Assembly (NCBI RefSeq): GCF_000302595.1
Contig: NZ_JH947128.1
Coordinates: 186,001 to 250,000, forward strand
DNA from: Pedobacter arcticus A12
GTDB taxonomy: Bacteria > Bacteroidota > Bacteroidia > Sphingobacteriales > Sphingobacteriaceae
Direction of reading: 5' to 3'
Length of the DNA stretch: 64,000 bases
The translations under genes were made by a program, and so were the position numbers. The notes beneath the pieces were generated by a model, which was not told where the DNA came from, did no database searches, and was given only the letters and a program-made list of their open reading frames with translations. Of the stretch, positions 55,281 through 64,000 are shown in pieces. Every line of letters begins with the position of its first letter. The stretch's first letter is position 1.

Positions 55281-58200
55281 TTAATTGGTAACTGTCTTCT
55301 TGTAGTTTTCTAATAGATTCTCTCTGGATATATTCTTAAACGGAACCATATAAAAGGTATAGGAATTTATTTCGTTTCCTTTAATCTGATATTTCTTTTG
55401 GGGTTTTGAATACCAGCTATCATCACCTCCAACGCCTCTTTGCTCCATATCAATGTTTAGCTGCACCAAATCTCTTTCAACAATATCAGTCGTATGTTTG
55501 CTTTTATTTACTGCTGGGTTAGGATTTTCTTTATCCGGTCTTTTACTGTTTTCATAAGATAGGCCGGTGGTGATATCAAAATCCTCATTAAGCATGTGTA
55601 AAGCGCTCAACCCTAAATTCCTTTTATTATTTAAGGAAGAAACAATCATTAAACCGTTGTGATTTGTATCGCTAAAAGCAGCCCATCTCACATTTGTTTT
55701 ATAACCGTTTTCTTGAGGGCGGATATAAGGCACATATTGGTCCTTAACATCAGACTCATATAAATCCACAAAAGCAGCTGATTTTCTGTCCTGATAGTTC
55801 TCCCAAGGACCCCTACCAAAATAAGTCATCTGACTAAAAGCTTTCGGCAACTGCATTTTCATTCCTACTCTAGGGATATCTGCTTTGTATTGGGTAGAAT
55901 CGAGTTTATTTTCCACTTTTACAATGCCCGAACCATAAATGGTATATAAGGAACTAAACGTGGTTTCAACTCCTGGTAAATGGTAAGCAACGCTAATTTC
56001 TACTGCTCCATTTTTACTTTTTTGAATGTTAACAGTGCTTACTTTAGCAGCTAATGTGGCATTTTTCCATTCGATATTTTTGGTTTCCATGTGGTTACCT
56101 AAATCATTATCTGTTGGTGCTCTCCAAAAATTAGGCTGAGGACCGTTTCCATCTTTAATAAGCTCTATACCTTGGTATTGATACGAGATGATTTTACCTT
56201 TTGATTGGTCAAATTTTAAACTTAGGTTCTGGTTGGAGATACTTACCAATTCTTTATTTGTTGATAAGTTTAAAGCAAGTTGACTGCTTAACTCATTTGG
56301 AACCCATTTGGTCATGTTCAAAGGAATTTGCTCATGAGCTATTTCATAACCTTGTTTAAGTATGCCCCAATCACTTTTTAGCGTAGCCGATAAGTGTACA
56401 AAATACTCGGTATTTGCGGAAACTTCAATGCCATTTAAAGGAATATATAGCAATTTACTTACATGGGGTGTTACATGCAGGCTTCCTAAATCCAACGTTT
56501 GCAATGTCGCCCCATTCGCCTTAATTTGAACAGTAACGTCGAATTTATCCAGATCGATAAAATCGTATAAATTCTCTACCAATACCCTTAGTTCTTTGTT
56601 GCCGTTTATACCTTTGTTTTTAAAGTTGATGTACTCATAAACCTTTTTAACCTCATGTAAAGCAGGGTGTGGTTTACGATCTGGGAAAACAATCCCATTA
56701 TTTAAGAAACTATTATCAGTAGGCATATTTTTACCATAATCGCCACCATAAGCGTAATAGCGTTCACCTTTTTCATTAGTTTTCCAAAAAGATTGATCTA
56801 CCCAATCCCAAATAAATCCTCCCTGTAAGTTTTCGTACTGTTCTATAATATCCCAATAATCCTGAAAGTTACCTGTGCTGTTTCCCATCGCGTGAGCGTA
56901 CTCGCTCGGAATATAAGGCCTGTCGGTTCGGTTTTTCCCTACCTCTTCAAAATCGGCAGGTGATGGATACTGAGGCACAATAATATCTGTATTAACATCC
57001 ATATCGTAAATACTACCGTCATGATCTTTGTATGCTCGTTCGTATTGTACAGGTCTTTTTGATTGGTCTAAAGCCTTAATAGCATCGTAACCTTTGTAAA
57101 AATTAACGCCGTTACCAGCTTCATTTCCCATAGACCAGATAATTACGGAAGGGAAATTTTTATGGCGTTCTACCATGCTAGTCATTCTACTTAGGTGTGC
57201 TTTTTCCCATACTGGTTTCTTAGCTAAGGAATATTTGCCGTAATACATTCCATGCGATTCGATATTAGCTTCATCTACCACATAAATACCATATTTACTA
57301 CAGAGCTCGTAAAAGCGGTCGGCCCGAGGGTAATGACTTAATCTAACCGCATTGATGTTGTTTTCTTTCCATAAACGGATGTCTCTTAATATCGATGCTT
57401 CACTAATTACATGCCCTGTTTTAGGGTCTGTTTCTTGTGTGTTTACTCCTTTTAAAGTGATTCTTTGGCCGTTTACCAAAAGCAGTCCACCCTTAATTTC
57501 TACTGTTTTAAACCCAATAAAAGATTGGATGACTTCTAAAATATTTCCTTTTTGATTAGTTGTTGAAATCACTAATTTATATAGGTTTGGAGTTTCTGCC
57601 GTCCAGGTTTTTACATTTTTAATTAATGCAGAAAATTTTATTTCGGTACTGTCTAAAGATTTTAGTGCTACCTTTTTAAAATCTTTTGCAATTAAGGAGT
57701 CTTTTGCATCGATCAATTGATAGTTAACGGTAATATTATCTGTTTTGGGATGATGATTTTTAAGCTGAACAGTCAGCCCTAAATTTCCATCTTGGTAAGA
57801 GTTACTCAATAAAGATGTTACTTCAAAATCTTTCACCCTTAACTTAGGCTGTGCATACAGGTAAACACTCCGCTCAATCCCGCTAACTCTCCAAAAATCC
57901 TGACACTCTAGATAAGAACCATCGGTATACCTGTAAATTTGTAATGCAATGGTGTTTTTACCCAGCTTTAAATATTTAGATACATTAAACTCGGCAGGCA
58001 GTTTGCTATCCTGCGAATAACCTACATAATTGCCGTTTATCCATACAAAACCGCCCGATTTCATCGCACCTATGTGTAAAAACACTTCTTTGTCTTTATC
58101 CCAATCCGGTGCTATCGTAAACTCTCGTTTATAAGACCCAACCGGATTATTATCATGAGGAATTTTACCTGGATACTTAGGATAGATACCCTCTACAAAT

Positions 58201-58607
58201 TCCATTTCCTTAGAAATAGGAGCTTTAAAGTCTGAAAATTCGTATTGATGGTTCACGTAAATTGGAACGCCATATCCTTCTAATTCCCAATTAGCCGGCA
58301 CTTTGATATTGTCCCATGAGCTCACGTTATAGGTGTCTTTAAAAAAATCCATTGGGCGTTCAGCAGGAATTGGTGCCCACTTAAACTTCCATAACCCATC
58401 TAATAGCACAAAATTTTCGGGAAGAAAACCTGCTTGATTTGCCGATTTCTCAGACGAATAAGACATAAAACCTGCGTGGGCGTCTTCCTTGTTTTCTGAA
58501 ATTACATCAGGGTTTTCGATATAGTGATAAATATCCTGTTTCAACTCCTGCGAAAAGCAAAATTGACTGCCTAACGCAATATAAATGATGATAATAATCC
58601 GTTTCAT
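55281..58607 (-). CDS. beta-galactosidase-like glycoside hydrolase (GH2)
   Basis: This 1108-residue exported GH2 enzyme resembles E. coli LacZ in layout: sugar-binding jelly roll, immunoglobulin-like domains, TIM barrel, and C-terminal beta-sandwich (Bgal small chain). A signal peptide covers about 1-19. The acid/base Glu496 is in 'WSMGNEAGNG' and the nucleophile Glu569 in 'YIPSEYAHAMGNS'; 'DEANIESHG' supplies LacZ-type metal ligands. One difference stands out: LacZ His357 in 'GVNRHEHHP' is replaced by Gln391 in 'GVNTQETDP', while His425 in 'RLSHYP' (LacZ His391) is kept. It probably removes beta-galactose or a related sugar. It lies 3 bp from the GH109-like gene. Confidence 0.93.
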   Translation of the reverse strand: MKRIIIIIYIALGSQFCFSQELKQDIYHYIENPDVISENKEDAHAGFMSYSSEKSANQAGFLPENFVLLDGLWKFKWAPIPAERPMDFFKDTYNVSSWDNIKVPANWELEGYGVPIYVNHQYEFSDFKAPISKEMEFVEGIYPKYPGKIPHDNNPVGSYKREFTIAPDWDKDKEVFLHIGAMKSGGFVWINGNYVGYSQDSKLPAEFNVSKYLKLGKNTIALQIYRYTDGSYLECQDFWRVSGIERSVYLYAQPKLRVKDFEVTSLLSNSYQDGNLGLTVQLKNHHPKTDNITVNYQLIDAKDSLIAKDFKKVALKSLDSTEIKFSALIKNVKTWTAETPNLYKLVISTTNQKGNILEVIQSFIGFKTVEIKGGLLLVNGQRITLKGVNTQETDPKTGHVISEASILRDIRLWKENNINAVRLSHYPRADRFYELCSKYGIYVVDEANIESHGMYYGKYSLAKKPVWEKAHLSRMTSMVERHKNFPSVIIWSMGNEAGNGVNFYKGYDAIKALDQSKRPVQYERAYKDHDGSIYDMDVNTDIIVPQYPSPADFEEVGKNRTDRPYIPSEYAHAMGNSTGNFQDYWDIIEQYENLQGGFIWDWVDQSFWKTNEKGERYYAYGGDYGKNMPTDNSFLNNGIVFPDRKPHPALHEVKKVYEYINFKNKGINGNKELRVLVENLYDFIDLDKFDVTVQIKANGATLQTLDLGSLHVTPHVSKLLYIPLNGIEVSANTEYFVHLSATLKSDWGILKQGYEIAHEQIPLNMTKWVPNELSSQLALNLSTNKELVSISNQNLSLKFDQSKGKIISYQYQGIELIKDGNGPQPNFWRAPTDNDLGNHMETKNIEWKNATLAAKVSTVNIQKSKNGAVEISVAYHLPGVETTFSSLYTIYGSGIVKVENKLDSTQYKADIPRVGMKMQLPKAFSQMTYFGRGPWENYQDRKSAAFVDLYESDVKDQYVPYIRPQENGYKTNVRWAAFSDTNHNGLMIVSSLNNKRNLGLSALHMLNEDFDITTGLSYENSKRPDKENPNPAVNKSKHTTDIVERDLVQLNIDMEQRGVGGDDSWYSKPQKKYQIKGNEINSYTFYMVPFKNISRENLLENYKKTVTN

Positions 58608-58610
58608 ATT

Positions 58611-59987
58611 TTAAAAAGTATCTTTCATCCAATCGTATGGTTTCCTATTAATCCACATGCCTCTAGTAAAGTCTGGAAAATCTTGAGGTTCTCCATTATT
58701 TTCGATAGAACGTTCTGATAAAGGTGTTACTGCACTCCAAGCGGCCGCATCATAAGCATCCATTGGTGGGGCAATATTTTGTTTAGCGGATTCAACAAAA
58801 GCATTCATTACATAAAAATCTATTCCACCATGACCGGCTTGGGTAGCTTCACTTCCATATTTTTTCCATAGCGGATGGTCATAATCTTTCAACCATTGAT
58901 CCATGTTATCCCATTCATCGTGTTTCTTGGATTTTCCTTCAACATATATACGTTTCGTATGGTAATCAAACTCTGTTAATCCGTTGGTACCCTGCACTCT
59001 AAAACCTAAAGAATATGGGCGTGGTGAGTTACAATCGTGGGTTATGATAATGGTTTCGCCATTTGCGGTATCAATAGTGGTAGTGATCACATCCCCTTGT
59101 TTCCATTTCAATTTTGCATTGGGATGATTTTCGCCTCCATTTGGATGGTTTACAATGTATTGGTGTAAGCCTCTGGCTTTTGTTGCATGTGATGTTAGTG
59201 ATAAAAATCTATTTCCTGCGTTTATATTTGCCATGGCAGCTATTGGTCCTAATCCATGGGTGGGATAGGTATCTGCATTTTGCATCAGAGAGTGCTGTGT
59301 ACGCCAGTGCGCTTCTGAAAGGCCTTTTTCGCCAAATTCCACTCCTCCACCATAAGGCTGTTTACCATCGTTGAACTTAACACCTCTGAGGTCATGTTGG
59401 TAACCGCATCTAAAATGTAATAATTCCCCAAAAACGTTTTGCTTGACCATATTAAGTACAGCAAGCACATCACGTCGGTAATTTACATTTTCCAATATCA
59501 TCAAATGAGTTCCGGTTTGCTCATGTGTATTTACCAAATCCCAACACTCTTCCAAGGTATTTGCTGCAGAAACTTCTACGCCTGTATATTTTCTTGCAAG
59601 CATAGCGTCTTTAGACATCCTTACATGCCATAACCATGGTGTTGCGATGACCACGGCGTCTACCTCTTTTAAATCAAGCAGGTTCCTATAATCCAAATCA
59701 TTTGCACCAAATACTTTGGCCTTTTTTTGCCCAGCTTTTTCAATTCTTTTTTGTGCAATATCAATTCTGTTCTGATCCACATCACAAATAGCCGTAATTA
59801 AAACATCGTTTCTTAATAATAAGTTATCCAGGTGGTTTGTACCGCGAAGTCCTACGCCAATCATCCCTACTCTCAATTTCGTACTTGCATTAGCTATACT
59901 TCCTAAGCCGAATGTATTAGACGGTATAATAGCCGTACCTACACCCGCAATTAATGAGTTTTTAATGAAATTCCTTCTTGTTCCCAT
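58611..59987 (-). CDS. GH109-like Gfo/Idh/MocA family enzyme
   Basis: This 458-residue NAD-dependent protein resembles GH109 alpha-N-acetylgalactosaminidases, which cleave by an oxidation-elimination mechanism. An N-terminal Tat-type signal 'TRRNFIKNSLIAGVG' is followed by the dinucleotide fold 'LRVGMIGVGLRGTNHL', 'AICDVDQNRIDIAQKR' and 'DAVVIATPWLWHV'. 'ENVNYRRDVLAVLNMV', 'GLSEAHWRTQHS' and 'YPTHGLGPIAAM' match the GH109 pattern rather than generic sugar dehydrogenases. The Tat signal suggests export folded with NAD bound. It is the first gene of the run with GH2 and GH20, consistent with sequential removal of GalNAc, Gal and GlcNAc. Specificity should not be taken as proven. Confidence 0.88.
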   Translation of the reverse strand: MGTRRNFIKNSLIAGVGTAIIPSNTFGLGSIANASTKLRVGMIGVGLRGTNHLDNLLLRNDVLITAICDVDQNRIDIAQKRIEKAGQKKAKVFGANDLDYRNLLDLKEVDAVVIATPWLWHVRMSKDAMLARKYTGVEVSAANTLEECWDLVNTHEQTGTHLMILENVNYRRDVLAVLNMVKQNVFGELLHFRCGYQHDLRGVKFNDGKQPYGGGVEFGEKGLSEAHWRTQHSLMQNADTYPTHGLGPIAAMANINAGNRFLSLTSHATKARGLHQYIVNHPNGGENHPNAKLKWKQGDVITTTIDTANGETIIITHDCNSPRPYSLGFRVQGTNGLTEFDYHTKRIYVEGKSKKHDEWDNMDQWLKDYDHPLWKKYGSEATQAGHGGIDFYVMNAFVESAKQNIAPPMDAYDAAAWSAVTPLSERSIENNGEPQDFPDFTRGMWINRKPYDWMKDTF

Positions 59988-60285
59988 CGGTTTTTCTTAA
60001 GTGATTTAATTTTTTAGTTATTTAATTGGTTAGATTTAGATCGATACATCGGTATATTATGTATGACTTAACAAATATATAATCTTTAATTAGTTATATC
60101 AATTCTTGAAAACAACTAATAATAAGTAATCCGTATCTGTTAAATATTAATTGCCCCCAAAACTTTACCTTATATATTTATTTTAAACGAATGCTATTTT
60201 TCTTTAGCGCAAGTAAATAATATGTAAAATGAGTTCGCTTGGCAGATAAAACAGTCGTTAATCGATTAAATTAAAAAACGTGTAC

Positions 60286-61185
60286 TTATATCTTAGCAGT
60301 AAAAACAAGACCATACCCAATCGCGTTCTTTGTAGCCTCATTAAATTTTGTTTTTTGTGTTTCTCGCGATTTTAAAAATAACTCATCCGTTCCGCTTCCA
60401 GTTTCGTATTTGCTGTAATTTGCATTAATACCTAAAGAGAGCTTCCGACAAACTTGAAAGTTTAGCATCGGAGTAACGTTTAGCCCATAACCCTTTGCTG
60501 TTTGTTTAAAACTAACTGGATGCTCAAACTCTCCTATTAAAGTCCAATCTCCTAATCCTAAAAAATTAATTTGATGATAGCTTACCGACGTTATAAACCT
60601 TGCATTTTTAATCACCCCAAAATTAGCTTGTAACGCAATAAAAGGTCCCACCCATTTTGCTGTGTACTCGCCGATTCTTTTGCTATCGATATTTATACTG
60701 TTTATAAGATATTTTTGTGAACTAATGCCATATCCGATATAAGACTCTAGCATTATCTCTTTAATTTTGAATAATTTATAGCCTGCACCTATTTTACAAT
60801 CATAAAATTTCCCTTTATCTCCATTAAAGTTTTCTGAATAAGAAATGGAAGTCCGGTTATCTTCCTCAAAATCGCGATCAGAAACCACACCTGAAGTTAC
60901 CGTCGAATAAGTATAATTTCCCATTAATACAAATCGATTAGATACAGTCAATTTAAGATTTGCACCAACTTGAACACTTTTAATCGACGTCCATTTCAGT
61001 TCAGACAATATATTTGGGTTTTCCCCATTACTATTCCCTGCGATTGACCATGAAAAATTTTCTGTTTGAGTCCCCAAATTTAAAGAAGCCTCCAAACCAT
61101 CTTTTTGATAATTTTGAGCATACAAGAACTCTCCGTATAAAACGGTTAATAACCCTATCATCAATGCAAATATCCCCTTACTCAA
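60286..61185 (-). CDS. putative outer-membrane beta-barrel protein
   Basis: This 299-residue exported protein has a signal peptide (MSKGIFALMIGLLTVLYGEFLYA) and alternating amphipathic strands ending in 'IGYGLVFTAKI', typical of a small outer-membrane barrel. The segment 'NPNILSELKWTSIKSVQVGA' recalls the 'LS.L.W' stretch of omptin-like barrels, but I do not see catalytic residues to support a protease. It stands between the GH109 and GH16 genes with about 300 bp upstream of the GH109 gene and a terminator on its other side, so it may be transcribed alone. Function unknown. Confidence 0.65.
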   Translation of the reverse strand: MSKGIFALMIGLLTVLYGEFLYAQNYQKDGLEASLNLGTQTENFSWSIAGNSNGENPNILSELKWTSIKSVQVGANLKLTVSNRFVLMGNYTYSTVTSGVVSDRDFEEDNRTSISYSENFNGDKGKFYDCKIGAGYKLFKIKEIMLESYIGYGISSQKYLINSINIDSKRIGEYTAKWVGPFIALQANFGVIKNARFITSVSYHQINFLGLGDWTLIGEFEHPVSFKQTAKGYGLNVTPMLNFQVCRKLSLGINANYSKYETGSGTDELFLKSRETQKTKFNEATKNAIGYGLVFTAKI

Positions 61186-61213
61186 AATACCTTTTTACAA
61201 ATTTTATAACATA

Positions 61214-61243
61214 ATAAAAGTTGAGCTATTGCCCAACTTTTAT
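61214..61243 (-). terminator. terminator after the GH16 gene
   Basis: The arms ataaaagttg (61214-61223) and caacttttat (61234-61243) form a 10-bp perfect stem with a 10-base loop. It lies 28 bp after the GH16 stop, with a T-rich tail on the minus strand, and separates GH16 from the barrel gene. Confidence 0.7.
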
Positions 61244-61270
61244 CATAACGTATCTCTTGTTAATATTTGA

Positions 61271-62092
61271 TTAGTTAATTGTATATACCCTCACGTAGTC
61301 AACATCCATCTGCGCTGGCAACTTAGTGTCATCTACGTTAAATCCTGGCCAGTCTCCTCCAACTGCTAGATTTAGTAATAAGTATTGGGCTTGGTGTAAC
61401 TCCCATGTGCCATTTGGCGCTCCTAATATATTTTGAGTTTTATATAATACCGAATCTACATACCATTTAATAGAACTAGAAGTCCATTCAACAGCATAAA
61501 TATGATAGCTACCAATTGTAGTTGTGGTGTTTCCAGTTGAGCTTTGATGCCCATTGTTATCCCAATGCGTTGTACCGTAAATCTTATTATTGGTATTCAA
61601 CTGCTCCATGATATCAATTTCCCCACATTGTGGCCAAGGATATACGCCAATATTTGCACCTAAAGTCCAAAACGCAGGAAATTCACCAAGAAAAACTGGC
61701 AATTTAATACGAGCCTCTATACGTCCGTACTGTTTAGTAAATTTATTACGCGTGTTGATCTTCCCTGACGTATAGTTTTTCCCACCGTAGGTTTCTTTTT
61801 TTGCAATCAAATGCAGAGCCCCATTAGACACGTATCTGTTTACGTCTCTATCAGTATAATATTGTAGTTCATTATTCCTGATACCGGTTTCGCTTGTCCA
61901 TTTTGTTGCATCGGGCGCCCCCGTGTAATTAAACTCATCCTGCCAAACTAATGTTAATGCTCGTTGGGTGGTTGTTTTTTCGTCTAAATTTGTGTCAACC
62001 TGAGTAGTGTTCTTTTTACAGGAAGTTAGTAGGGGGTTCAATAAAAAAAATAAGCTCCCCACAAAAAAATAATTAAAAATTTTTCGTTTCAT
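61271..62092 (-). CDS. GH16 family glycoside hydrolase lipoprotein
   Basis: This 273-residue lipoprotein (lipobox 'PLLTSC', Cys25) is an endo-acting beta-glycanase-type enzyme. The active-site strand 'CGEIDIMEQLN' gives the E-x-D-x-x-E signature with nucleophile Glu158, helper Asp160 and acid/base Glu163. 'TLVWQDEFNYTG', 'TSGKINTRNKFTKQYGRIEA' and 'FWTLGANIGVYPWPQ' are typical of the laminarinase-like branch, though GH16 also contains beta-galactanases, porphyranases and keratan-active enzymes. It is the only clear endo-hydrolase in the window. It is followed by a terminator and preceded by 345 bp of non-coding DNA, so it may be a single-gene transcript. Confidence 0.93.
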   Translation of the reverse strand: MKRKIFNYFFVGSLFFLLNPLLTSCKKNTTQVDTNLDEKTTTQRALTLVWQDEFNYTGAPDATKWTSETGIRNNELQYYTDRDVNRYVSNGALHLIAKKETYGGKNYTSGKINTRNKFTKQYGRIEARIKLPVFLGEFPAFWTLGANIGVYPWPQCGEIDIMEQLNTNNKIYGTTHWDNNGHQSSTGNTTTTIGSYHIYAVEWTSSSIKWYVDSVLYKTQNILGAPNGTWELHQAQYLLLNLAVGGDWPGFNVDDTKLPAQMDVDYVRVYTIN

Positions 62093-62437
62093 AATGGTTT
62101 TTATTTACGGTTGATTGGTTGTAAGAGATACACATTTAAGACGAGTAACCTAAACCTAAGTAGTATAGATTAGAAAAATCTTATTTTAAAACACTTTTAT
62201 CGATAAAGGCAGATGTGTTAATATTAAAGAATGGATTTGATAAATAGGTAATCTGTACAAAACCCGATATACTAGTCAAAAATAGTTGACAGAACACCTG
62301 TATCTATCTATGAAACGGCGAGGTGTATCGAGTCAAATTGAAAGCGATTTCAACTCTACCCATACTACAGAACCAGGGGTTCTTCAGTATTCTTTGATAA
62401 TTACTTTGGATATACAGAGACGGCTTAAAGCGAATTA
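62093..62437. other. 345-bp intergenic region
   Basis: This gap lies between the GH16 start and the stop of the second GH20. Only short imperfect palindromes were noticed (for example agaacc-agg-ggttct near 62370). No gene and no copy of the shared upstream element were seen. Confidence 0.45.
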
Positions 62438-64000
62438 TTAAGGTGTTACATTTACTATTGTAAACATCCATTTCTCTGGATTATTCCAATTTCTCCCGGC
62501 AAATCTACCAATGGGAGCCTTAACTTTAAAAGTGTTCCATCCTTTTTTTAACTGCAAAAAAGTTGGCGCTCTATACTCATATCCTTCGTTTGCGATTGGA
62601 ACCTCCAAATTACCTTTTTGTCCGCCATGTAGCCACTGTGGTGGTTCAACAAGTTCTCCATTTAGCCAAACTTTAGATTGGTGGTTATCCCAAGTTCCCT
62701 CTTGTGGTGTATCGGTAGCTTGAGACCTCGAAAAATTATTAAATCCTATCCAAAACCCTCGAACCGTATCTTGGTCTGACCAGATTTTGTGGAAGGCATA
62801 CCAAGTAGTATTTTCACTGGGTTTTGTTAAAACACCTTCAATTTTTGGAGCCCACCAATGCCTTAAAACAATAGTACCTCCAACTGCCAAACTATTGGGT
62901 TTTGCTTTTTCTGGATCAAATCCAGGGTTTTCAGGTTCAAATTTAACAGCTAAATTTCCTTTGTTTATATAAGGTCCAAAAAGTTTCCATGTAATATCAG
63001 ACTGCTTAAAATAAGGAAACGAAAGTTTTTTGAAATACAACTTCTTATGATCCATCAATCGGTTTTCGAAACCTTCAAATGCTTCAAAGGCTTCCTCTCC
63101 TTTTAAATTTGCGTTTGCTACCCAACCCGCATAACCACCGCCTACCCAAGTACGTTCCGCAAATGCGAGCATGGCTGGGTAAACTCCATTCATTTTAATA
63201 ACATCTTCTTCCTGCGCCACGGCTCTATCTGGCCACAGACATAAAGTGGCTCCAAGCGCTTCTTTATTTCCCGAATCCACATCTGCCAACTGGCGGTTAA
63301 AAATAGTAACCACACTTTCCAAAGGATCCATATGGTTTAGGTACAAATGCCTGGAATCTATATATTGGATTTTAGTTTTACCAGCAGTTAAACCTGCATC
63401 GTCCATCCAAAGCTGCCTAATTGTAGATTCATCAAAATTTCCGCCCGGTTCCCAACCAATTATTGTTTTATTTAGTGATTTGAGAAAAGCGGAAATTTCC
63501 GGTAAAAAGTTTCTATTCGTTATCTTAACTTCATCAGCACCAATATGGATATAGGAAAGTTCATAAGTCTCAAAAAATTCTTTAAGGATATTCTTAACAA
63601 TTGCTAAACCAGCATCGCTCTGCATATCTGTTTTCATTGCTCGCTTAAATGCAGCACTATGCCCAGGCATATCAATTTCGGGTAAAAAAAGAATATGTCT
63701 GTCTTTGCAGTAATTAATTAAATCTTTTATTTCTGCTTCGGAATAGTACATGCCCTTGTTACGTTCCATATATTCGGGCATGGTAAGTTCTGGATAGGCT
63801 TTAACGGCTAACCGCCAAGCTATATCTTCTGTTAAATGCATGTGAAATACATTTAATTTGTAAGATGCCATTATGTCTATCTGTTGTTTTAAGAGTTTAA
63901 CAGACTGGTAATTACGTCCTACATCTACCATATATCCTCTCCACGTAAAGGCGGGTGTATCGTTTATTTCTACTGTGTTTATAAAATATCCATCACGGCT
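62438..64000 (-). CDS. beta-N-acetylhexosaminidase-like (GH20), partial at N-terminus
   Basis: The reading frame stays open to the window edge, giving 520 residues of a longer protein. The visible start 'SRDGYFINTVEINDTPAF' leads straight into the GH20 barrel 'WRGYMVDVGRNYQSVKL'. 'FHMHLTEDIAWRLAVKAYP' and 'YIHIGADEVKI' (catalytic Asp-Glu pair) are diagnostic. The C-terminal part from about 'WWAPKIEGVLTKPSEN' onward is an extra beta-sandwich-like domain not present in the 53633 protein. Signal peptide and N-terminal domain are outside the window. It is a distinct GH20 subtype, not a duplicate of the other. Confidence 0.92.
   Translation of the reverse strand, partial: SRDGYFINTVEINDTPAFTWRGYMVDVGRNYQSVKLLKQQIDIMASYKLNVFHMHLTEDIAWRLAVKAYPELTMPEYMERNKGMYYSEAEIKDLINYCKDRHILFLPEIDMPGHSAAFKRAMKTDMQSDAGLAIVKNILKEFFETYELSYIHIGADEVKITNRNFLPEISAFLKSLNKTIIGWEPGGNFDESTIRQLWMDDAGLTAGKTKIQYIDSRHLYLNHMDPLESVVTIFNRQLADVDSGNKEALGATLCLWPDRAVAQEEDVIKMNGVYPAMLAFAERTWVGGGYAGWVANANLKGEEAFEAFEGFENRLMDHKKLYFKKLSFPYFKQSDITWKLFGPYINKGNLAVKFEPENPGFDPEKAKPNSLAVGGTIVLRHWWAPKIEGVLTKPSENTTWYAFHKIWSDQDTVRGFWIGFNNFSRSQATDTPQEGTWDNHQSKVWLNGELVEPPQWLHGGQKGNLEVPIANEGYEYRAPTFLQLKKGWNTFKVKAPIGRFAGRNWNNPEKWMFTIVNVTP

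Noticed and set aside
60052-60066. Possible sixth copy of the shared upstream element before the GH109 gene (core tatattatgtat)
   Set aside because: Only the core matches; the flanking half differs at nearly all positions, so it was not counted.
1-64000. CRISPR arrays, tRNA and rRNA genes, phage genes, integrase attachment sites
   Set aside because: No regularly spaced repeats, cloverleaf-like or rRNA-like sequence, and no phage structural or integrase genes were noticed in reading the window; the only mobile gene seen is the IS200-type transposase.

Overview
The window looks like chromosome of a low-GC Bacteroidota, most likely a Sphingobacteriaceae/Pedobacter-type organism. Evidence: two SusC/SusD pairs, an ECF sigma/FecR pair, several type IX secretion (T9SS) C-terminal tails, DUF5017 and DUF5689-type lipoproteins, and Bacteroidota-type sugar catabolic genes. 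Nearly every gene lies on the minus strand, in long runs with gaps of a few bases. I read it as a large carbohydrate-utilisation region made of several operons.

Layout. (1) 1-1280: a KDPG/KDPGal-type aldolase (cut by the window edge) and 2-dehydro-3-deoxygalactonokinase, the last steps of oxidative galactose/galactonate breakdown. (2) 1735-5009: ribulokinase and a fucose/arabinose isomerase-family enzyme, divergent from an AraC regulator (5278-6156). (3) 6306-12807: two FG-GAP/VCBS proteins, a sialate O-acetylesterase-like SGNH esterase and an alpha/beta esterase. (4) 13520-29685: a ten-gene operon led by fecR, then an STN-bearing SusC, SusD, a run of proteins carrying a recurrent beta-sandwich module, a BNR propeller lipoprotein, a GDPD enzyme, an FGE-like/BNR fusion and a second acetylesterase. 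Its sigma factor is divergent at 29916-30506. (5) 31000-47135: a second, STN-less SusC/SusD locus with two DUF5017 lipoproteins, three related BNR propellers and more copies of the module. (6) 47365-52325: a beta-helix T9SS protein and a third FG-GAP protein. (7) 52799-53590: an IS200-type element beside the C-terminal stub of a third acetylesterase. (8) 53633-64000: glycosidases GH20, GH2, GH109-like, GH16 and a second GH20 (cut by the edge), plus a small beta-barrel protein.

How it may work together (inference). The SusCD pairs import oligosaccharides. Secreted propellers, module proteins and esterases act at the surface or in the periplasm. The exo-glycosidases release Gal, GalNAc and GlcNAc, and the kinase/aldolase/isomerase genes process the monosaccharides. 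An acetylated, Gal/HexNAc-rich glycan is a reasonable target, but no enzyme here fixes the substrate. The 'sialidase' labels are weak: no FRIP motif is visible, and no nan genes are present.

The most unusual feature is a module of about 180 residues, recognised by an RLYAWG-like motif and a following GKS element. It occurs about 13 times in nine proteins, alone or attached to propellers, a beta-helix, a DUF5689-type domain or T9SS tails. A 20-bp element recurring 105-155 bp upstream of five gene starts may coordinate the separate operons.
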